DNA from: JAJKIP01 sp040509055 | GTDB taxonomy: Bacteria > Bacteroidota > Bacteroidia > Chitinophagales > Chitinophagaceae | DNA: 11,085 nt | Direction: 5' to 3' | Assembly (NCBI GenBank): GCA_040509055.1 | Contig: JBEVLT010000384.1 | Coordinates: 1 to 11,085 of the forward strand | Part shown: in pieces, positions 7,127 to 11,085 of the stretch | Layout: the number at the start of each line of letters is the position of its first letter | How positions within the stretch are numbered: the first letter of the stretch is position 1 | Position numbers and translations under genes: made by a program | Notes under the pieces: generated by a model | Databases searched by the model: none | What the model was told of the DNA's origin: nothing | The model's input: the letters and a program-made list of their open reading frames with translations, nothing else

Positions 7127-8382
7127 GCTATCTCCTCTTTCTTCCCTTCCAGCTGCTCCACGTTTCTTGCCACGCTCAGGATGATGCCGATAGCCAGGCA
7201 GGTAAAAATGAAGCTCGTCCCCCCCATGCTCACCAGCGGCAGCGTGACGCCCGTTACCGGGAACAGGTTTACCGTTACCGCCATGTTCACGATCGCCTGT
7301 ATGGCCAGCGTGAAGCTCAGTCCCAGCGCCAGGAATGCCCCGAAGGCATACGGGCACCGTTTGAAAATCCGGATACACCGGTACAGGAACACGAGGTAAA
7401 CGAAAACGATAAACGCGCCGCCGACAAACCCGTACTCCTCCATGATAATGGCAAAAATGAAATCGTTATAGGCCTGCGGCAGGTAGTCCCTCGTGGTACT
7501 GTTGCCCGGGCCTACGCCCATCATGCCCCCTTTGGCGATCGCGATCTTGGCCTGGTTTACCTGGTACATCTCGTCGCTGTTGGCCTCTTTGCCGCCATAA
7601 ATAAAATTTTCAACCCGGCCGATCCAGGTATTCACTCTGGTAAAGATGCCGGATGAAGCTTTTTTGCCGGCTACCGGTTCGCTGTCGCCCGTCTTGTGCT
7701 GTGCTATTGCCGCCACCACGAGAAAAATGATAGGAATAAGAGCCACGCCGATCACCAGCAAAATATGTTTCGTGCTGGCCCGGCCGATAAACAACAGCAT
7801 CAGGCAGCTGGCGCCGAGCAGCAGGGCGGTAGATAGGTTGGCCGGTGCAATCAGCAGGCAGGTAACCAGTACGGGTGTGATCACCGGTAAAAATCCTTTC
7901 TTAAAGCTTTTGATCACCTCCTGCTTCTTGCTGATCAGCCGCGCCAGGTACATGAACAGCGCCAGCTTGGCCAGGTCAGAGGTCTGCATCGTCATGTTGA
8001 TCAGCGGCAGCCTGATCCAGCGGCTCCCCTCGTTCATGCTCACACCGAAGAACAAGGTGTAGATCAGCAGCGGAATGGTGAGCAGGAACAGGATGCTGGC
8101 GATCCGCGAATACAATGTATAGTTTACCAGGTGGGCAAAGTAGATCACCAGGATACCCCCCACGATAAAGACCACCTGCTTGAACAGGTACACTTCCGTG
8201 TTTCCTTTAAAGTTCTTATAGGCCAGCGAGTTGGTAGCGCTGTATACGGTCAGCAGCGATACCAGCGTCAGCAATATCACCAGGGCCCATATCACCTTAT
8301 CCCCCCTGGTCTTGCTGAGCAGGTTGCGCGTATTGAAGCTGTTGCCAATACTGCTGAGTCGTATGTCGTTTGTTGCCTCCAT
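7114..8382 (-). CDS. ftsW: Septal peptidoglycan glycosyltransferase FtsW (SEDS family)
   Basis: FtsW polymerises lipid II into glycan strands at the division septum, working with a class B penicillin-binding protein (FtsI), whose gene is not in this window. The 422-residue protein has a 29-residue polar N-terminus and about ten hydrophobic segments, at roughly 30-50, 66-86, 91-112, 133-150, 164-180, 182-200, 206-226, 308-335, 345-370 and 380-403. The large extracytoplasmic loop is at about 227-305. SEDS signatures are RWI at 121-123, GVGPGNS at 289-295, YNDFIFAIIMEEYG at 305-318 with D307 matching the essential aspartate (D297 in E. coli FtsW), and NLFPVTGVTLPLVSMGGTS at 372-390. RodA is the paralogue; position between murD and murG favours FtsW. 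The gap behind murD is 67 nt and repeat-rich. Only weak start-site evidence exists beyond the ATG at 8382. Confidence 0.96.
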   Translation of the reverse strand: MEATNDIRLSSIGNSFNTRNLLSKTRGDKVIWALVILLTLVSLLTVYSATNSLAYKNFKGNTEVYLFKQVVFIVGGILVIYFAHLVNYTLYSRIASILFLLTIPLLIYTLFFGVSMNEGSRWIRLPLINMTMQTSDLAKLALFMYLARLISKKQEVIKSFKKGFLPVITPVLVTCLLIAPANLSTALLLGASCLMLLFIGRASTKHILLVIGVALIPIIFLVVAAIAQHKTGDSEPVAGKKASSGIFTRVNTWIGRVENFIYGGKEANSDEMYQVNQAKIAIAKGGMMGVGPGNSTTRDYLPQAYNDFIFAIIMEEYGFVGGAFIVFVYLVFLYRCIRIFKRCPYAFGAFLALGLSFTLAIQAIVNMAVTVNLFPVTGVTLPLVSMGGTSFIFTCLAIGIILSVARNVEQLEGKKEEIAVNS

Positions 8383-8390
8383 TTAGTTCG

Positions 8391-8446
8391 TTGATTAGTT
8401 GATGGATGACGGTCGAAACCATCAACCATCACCATCATCCGTCATC
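8391..8446. repeat. Inverted heptamer repeat cluster in the murD-ftsW gap
   Basis: This sits in the 67-nt gap. On the plus strand, 8418-8444 reads as four units: ACCATCA, ACCATCA, CCATCA (one base short) and TCCGTCA. Upstream of it, 8391-8412 carries reverse-complement versions (TTGATTA, then G, TTGATGG and ATGACGG), separated by TCGAA. This allows two alternative 8-bp stems: 8398-8405 with 8419-8426, and 8405-8412 with 8439-8446. They share base 8405 and cross, so they compete. On the transcript no U-tract follows either stem, so this is not a terminator for the operon. Confidence 0.7.
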
Positions 8447-8449
8447 TTT

Positions 8450-9802
8450 TTATAATTCTTTCACCGCTTGTTTAAACTGGTTCCCCCTGTCTTCATAATT
8501 CTTGAACAGGTCGAAGCTGGCACAGGCCGGGCTCAGCAGCACCACATCGCCCTTAGCGGCAAAATGATACGCTGCATGCACCGCCTCCGCTGCGCTACCT
8601 GTGTTCACGATCGGGCTTACAGCAGAACCAAACGCTTCATGAATTTTCCGGTTATCGGTACCCAGGCAGATGATTGCTTTTACCTTCTCCTTCACCAGTT
8701 CGGCGATCAGCGAATAATCATTACCCTTGTCCACGCCACCCAGTACCAGGATCGTGGGCTTGGTCATGCTCTCCAGCGCATACCAGGTAGAGTTCACATT
8801 GGTCGCTTTGCTGTCGTTGATAAACTCCACGCCACGCACCGTAGCTACCGGTTCCATCCGGTGCTCCAGGTTTTGAAAATCCTGCACCGCCTCGCGGATC
8901 TTTTCCTTGCGGATGTCCATCAGCGAAGCCGCCACGCAGGCTGCCATCGTATTGTACTGATTATGCTTACCCTTGAGCGCAAAATCGTATACACTCATAC
9001 TGGTAAACTCCTCGCCTGTCCTTACGTACATGTCCCCGTCTTTGATAAATGCGCCTTTTGTTACTTCGTTTTTCATACTGAATGGCAGTTGGTTTGATTG
9101 AATATTGAATCCGATAACTGTCTTGTTATTTAAATACCGCATCGTGACCTCATCGTCGGCACAGTACACAAAGTGGTCACCGGCCCGCTGGTTCATAGCG
9201 ATCCTGAACTTGCTTGCGATATAATTTTCAAACTTGTATTCGTAACGATCCAGGTGATCTTCGGTAATGTTGGTCAGGATAGCTATGTCCGGCCGGAAGG
9301 CATGGATATCATCCAGCTGGAAGCTGCTGATCTCCGCTACGTACACCGGTTTAGGATTTTCCGCTACCTGGCGGGCAAACGAATAACCGATATTGCCGAC
9401 CAGCGCTGCGTCCAGGCCACCTTTTTTACAGATATGCCAGGTGAGCGAGGTAGTCGTGGTCTTCCCGTTGCTGCCCGTGATGGCGATGATCCGGCTATCG
9501 CCCTTGAACCGGTAGGCCAGCTCGATCTCGCTGATCACCGGTATGCCTTTGGCCCTGACCTTTTTTACCAGCTCATTTTTTTCAGGAATACCCGGGCTTT
9601 TCATCACTTCGTCCGCAGCAAGGATCTTTTCTTCCGTATGCAGGCCTTCCTCGAACAGGATGCCGGCCTTCCGCAGATCGTTACGATAATTTTCCTTCAA
9701 AGAGCTTCCATCGGACACAAACACATCATACCCCTTTTGCTTTGCCAGGAGCGCCGCGCCGATGCCGCTTTCTCCCCCGCCTAATATGACCATTCGTTTC
9801 AC
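8450..9802 (-). CDS. murD: UDP-N-acetylmuramoyl-L-alanine--D-glutamate ligase MurD
   Basis: MurD is the cytoplasmic ATP-dependent ligase that adds D-glutamate to UDP-MurNAc-L-Ala. The 450 residues fit the family. The N-terminal UDP-binding domain begins MVILGGGESGIG (4-15). The ATPase domain has the P-loop GSNGKTTT at 110-117, EISSFQLD at 157-164, NITEDHLDRY at 178-187 and K198 at the position of the carbamylated lysine of E. coli MurD. Further motifs are GKHNQYN at 278-284, NDSKATN at 329-335, GGVDKGNDY at 355-363 and LLSPACASFD at 422-431, the last two typical of MurD. The start is taken as GTG at 9802, immediately after the mraY stop with no gap, giving MKRMVILGG as in many homologues. An in-frame ATG at 9793 (residue 4) is the alternative and would leave a 9-nt gap. 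Confidence 0.97.
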   Translation of the reverse strand: MKRMVILGGGESGIGAALLAKQKGYDVFVSDGSSLKENYRNDLRKAGILFEEGLHTEEKILAADEVMKSPGIPEKNELVKKVRAKGIPVISEIELAYRFKGDSRIIAITGSNGKTTTTSLTWHICKKGGLDAALVGNIGYSFARQVAENPKPVYVAEISSFQLDDIHAFRPDIAILTNITEDHLDRYEYKFENYIASKFRIAMNQRAGDHFVYCADDEVTMRYLNNKTVIGFNIQSNQLPFSMKNEVTKGAFIKDGDMYVRTGEEFTSMSVYDFALKGKHNQYNTMAACVAASLMDIRKEKIREAVQDFQNLEHRMEPVATVRGVEFINDSKATNVNSTWYALESMTKPTILVLGGVDKGNDYSLIAELVKEKVKAIICLGTDNRKIHEAFGSAVSPIVNTGSAAEAVHAAYHFAAKGDVVLLSPACASFDLFKNYEDRGNQFKQAVKEL

Positions 9803-11080
9803 TTATCTCAGCTTCAGCGTTACGATGCTCAATACCACGCACAGCACGGTCAGTATCCAGAACCGGGTCACGATCTTCGATTCGTGAAATCCCTTTTTCT
9901 GGTAATGGTGATGCAGGGGGCTCATCAGGAAGATCCGCCTGCCCTCGCCGAATTTTCTCTTCGTGTACTTGAAATAACTCACCTGCAGCATCACGCTCAC
10001 CAGCTCTACCAGGAATACGCCGCAGAAGATGGGGATCAGCAGTTCCTTGTGCACGATGATGGCTAGCGCCGCAATGATCCCGCCCAGCGTCAGGCTGCCG
10101 GTATCGCCCATGAATACCTGTGCCGGATAGGAATTGTACCAAAGAAACCCGATACAGGCCCCGATCATGGCCGCGATGAAAATGGACAGCTCCGCCAGGT
10201 TGGGGATGTACATGATATTGAGGTAATCGGCAAATACGAAGTTGCCGCTGGCATAGGCAAAGATGCCTAGCAGCACCCCGATCAGTGCGGAGGTACCGGT
10301 AGCCAGCCCGTCCAGCCCGTCCGTGATATTAGATCCGTTTGACACGGCTGTGATGATGAAGATCACGATCAGGATGTATAGCACCCAGGTATAATCCCGC
10401 AGCCCTGCCGGCAGCAGCTTGGAATAGTTGAACTCATGTCCTTTTACAAAAGGAATGGTGGTAATCGTTCCTTTGGTCTCTACAAAATATTTTGTCCTTC
10501 CATTTACCTCCACCTTATGAATGGCGGTATCGGCAGGATTGGGCGTACCGGTAAACTCGCGCCATATCTTTACATTGCTGTTGAAGTACAGCGTAGCGCC
10601 TACGATAATCCCCAGTCCCACCTGACCCAGGATTTTGAACCACCCGGCCAGCCCGTCCTTATCACCTTTTTTATAAGCCACGCCCTGCTGCTGCGCGATG
10701 CGCTTGGCACGCAGCTTCAGGTAATCGTCGATAAAACCAATGATGCCCAGCCACACGGTGCTGATCAGCATGAGGCGGATATATACTTTGTTCAGGTTGG
10801 CAAACAACAGGGTCGGGATCAGGATAGCCAGGATGATGATGATGCCGCCCATGGTCGGTGTGCCTTTTTTGTTTTGCTCGCCGGCCAGTCCCAGGTCACG
10901 CACGGTCTCCCCGATCAGCTTTCGTTTCAGCACGAGGATCAGCTTTTTGCCAAATACTGTAGTGATGAGCAGGGCCAGCAGGATGGACATCAGCGTCCGG
11001 AACGTGATGAAGCTCATCAGGTGCCTGCCGGGAAAACGAATTCCCTCTTGCTCAAACCACTCGAACAAATGATACAGCAT
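9803..11080 (-). CDS. mraY: Phospho-N-acetylmuramoyl-pentapeptide-transferase MraY, long-loop form
   Basis: MraY is the integral membrane enzyme that moves phospho-MurNAc-pentapeptide from UDP to undecaprenyl phosphate, forming lipid I. The 425-residue sequence shows the family motifs: GTPTMGG at 73-79, FIDDYLK at 116-122 with the Mg-binding/catalytic aspartates D118 and D119, NITDGLDGLA at 251-260, MGDTGSL at 324-330 with catalytic D326, and SPLHHHYQ at 387-394. It is longer than E. coli MraY (360 residues). Extra residues lie in the cytoplasmic loop after DDY (about 125-142) and mainly in an external loop at about 170-225 between two membrane segments. About ten hydrophobic segments are seen. 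The ATG at 11080 is 5 bases from the window edge, so its leader and the gene before it (often murE) cannot be seen. The stop codon abuts the murD start. Confidence 0.97.
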   Translation of the reverse strand: MLYHLFEWFEQEGIRFPGRHLMSFITFRTLMSILLALLITTVFGKKLILVLKRKLIGETVRDLGLAGEQNKKGTPTMGGIIIILAILIPTLLFANLNKVYIRLMLISTVWLGIIGFIDDYLKLRAKRIAQQQGVAYKKGDKDGLAGWFKILGQVGLGIIVGATLYFNSNVKIWREFTGTPNPADTAIHKVEVNGRTKYFVETKGTITTIPFVKGHEFNYSKLLPAGLRDYTWVLYILIVIFIITAVSNGSNITDGLDGLATGTSALIGVLLGIFAYASGNFVFADYLNIMYIPNLAELSIFIAAMIGACIGFLWYNSYPAQVFMGDTGSLTLGGIIAALAIIVHKELLIPIFCGVFLVELVSVMLQVSYFKYTKRKFGEGRRIFLMSPLHHHYQKKGFHESKIVTRFWILTVLCVVLSIVTLKLR

Positions 11081-11085
11081 GTCGG

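Noticed and set aside
8405..8451. Hairpin followed by five T residues on the plus strand, resembling a terminator
   Set aside because: It faces the plus strand, where there is no gene to terminate. The stem has a 26-nt loop, a short T-run, and is explained by the heptamer repeats.
1..11085. Mobile elements, CRISPR arrays, tRNA or rRNA genes
   Set aside because: The window is filled by eight contiguous housekeeping genes. The gaps are too short, and no such signature was seen on either strand.

Overview
This window is an ordinary but complete-looking stretch of the division and cell wall (dcw) cluster of a Bacteroidota bacterium. Protein flavour suggests the Chitinophagaceae or a close relative: the long-loop MraY, the FtsZ with a very long linker and a displaced C-terminal motif, the general lack of Shine-Dalgarno sequences, and A-rich leaders. 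This placement is from memory of the families, not from a search, and I cannot name a genus.

Layout: all eight genes lie on the minus strand, so they are transcribed from position 11080 towards position 1: mraY, murD, ftsW, murG, murC, ftsQ, ftsA, ftsZ. Packing is tight. mraY and murD abut with no gap, murG and murC overlap by 4 nt (ATGA), and murC and ftsQ overlap by 1 nt (TAATG). There are short gaps at ftsW/murG (13 nt), ftsQ/ftsA (25 nt) and murD/ftsW (67 nt), and one larger gap at ftsA/ftsZ (109 nt). A strong intrinsic terminator at 1-30 closes the operon after ftsZ. The operon promoter is not in the window and should lie upstream of mraY. No murB or ddl lies between murC and ftsQ, and murF is not present.

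How the genes work together: MurC and MurD add L-Ala and D-Glu to UDP-MurNAc in the cytoplasm. MraY transfers phospho-MurNAc-pentapeptide to undecaprenyl phosphate (lipid I), and MurG adds GlcNAc (lipid II). FtsW polymerises lipid II at the septum. FtsQ links the periplasmic divisome, FtsA anchors FtsZ to the membrane, and FtsZ forms the Z-ring.

I found no new system, mobile element, CRISPR array or RNA gene. What deserves a second look is small-scale. Two gene junctions (ftsW/murG and murD/ftsW) each hold a four-unit array of 7-bp repeats with unrelated units. The ftsA/ftsZ gap has a near-perfect direct repeat and a GC-rich hairpin. The ftsA leader and the operon's 3' UTR share a perfect 15-nt complementarity. 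FtsZ, FtsQ and MraY carry lineage-type extensions.
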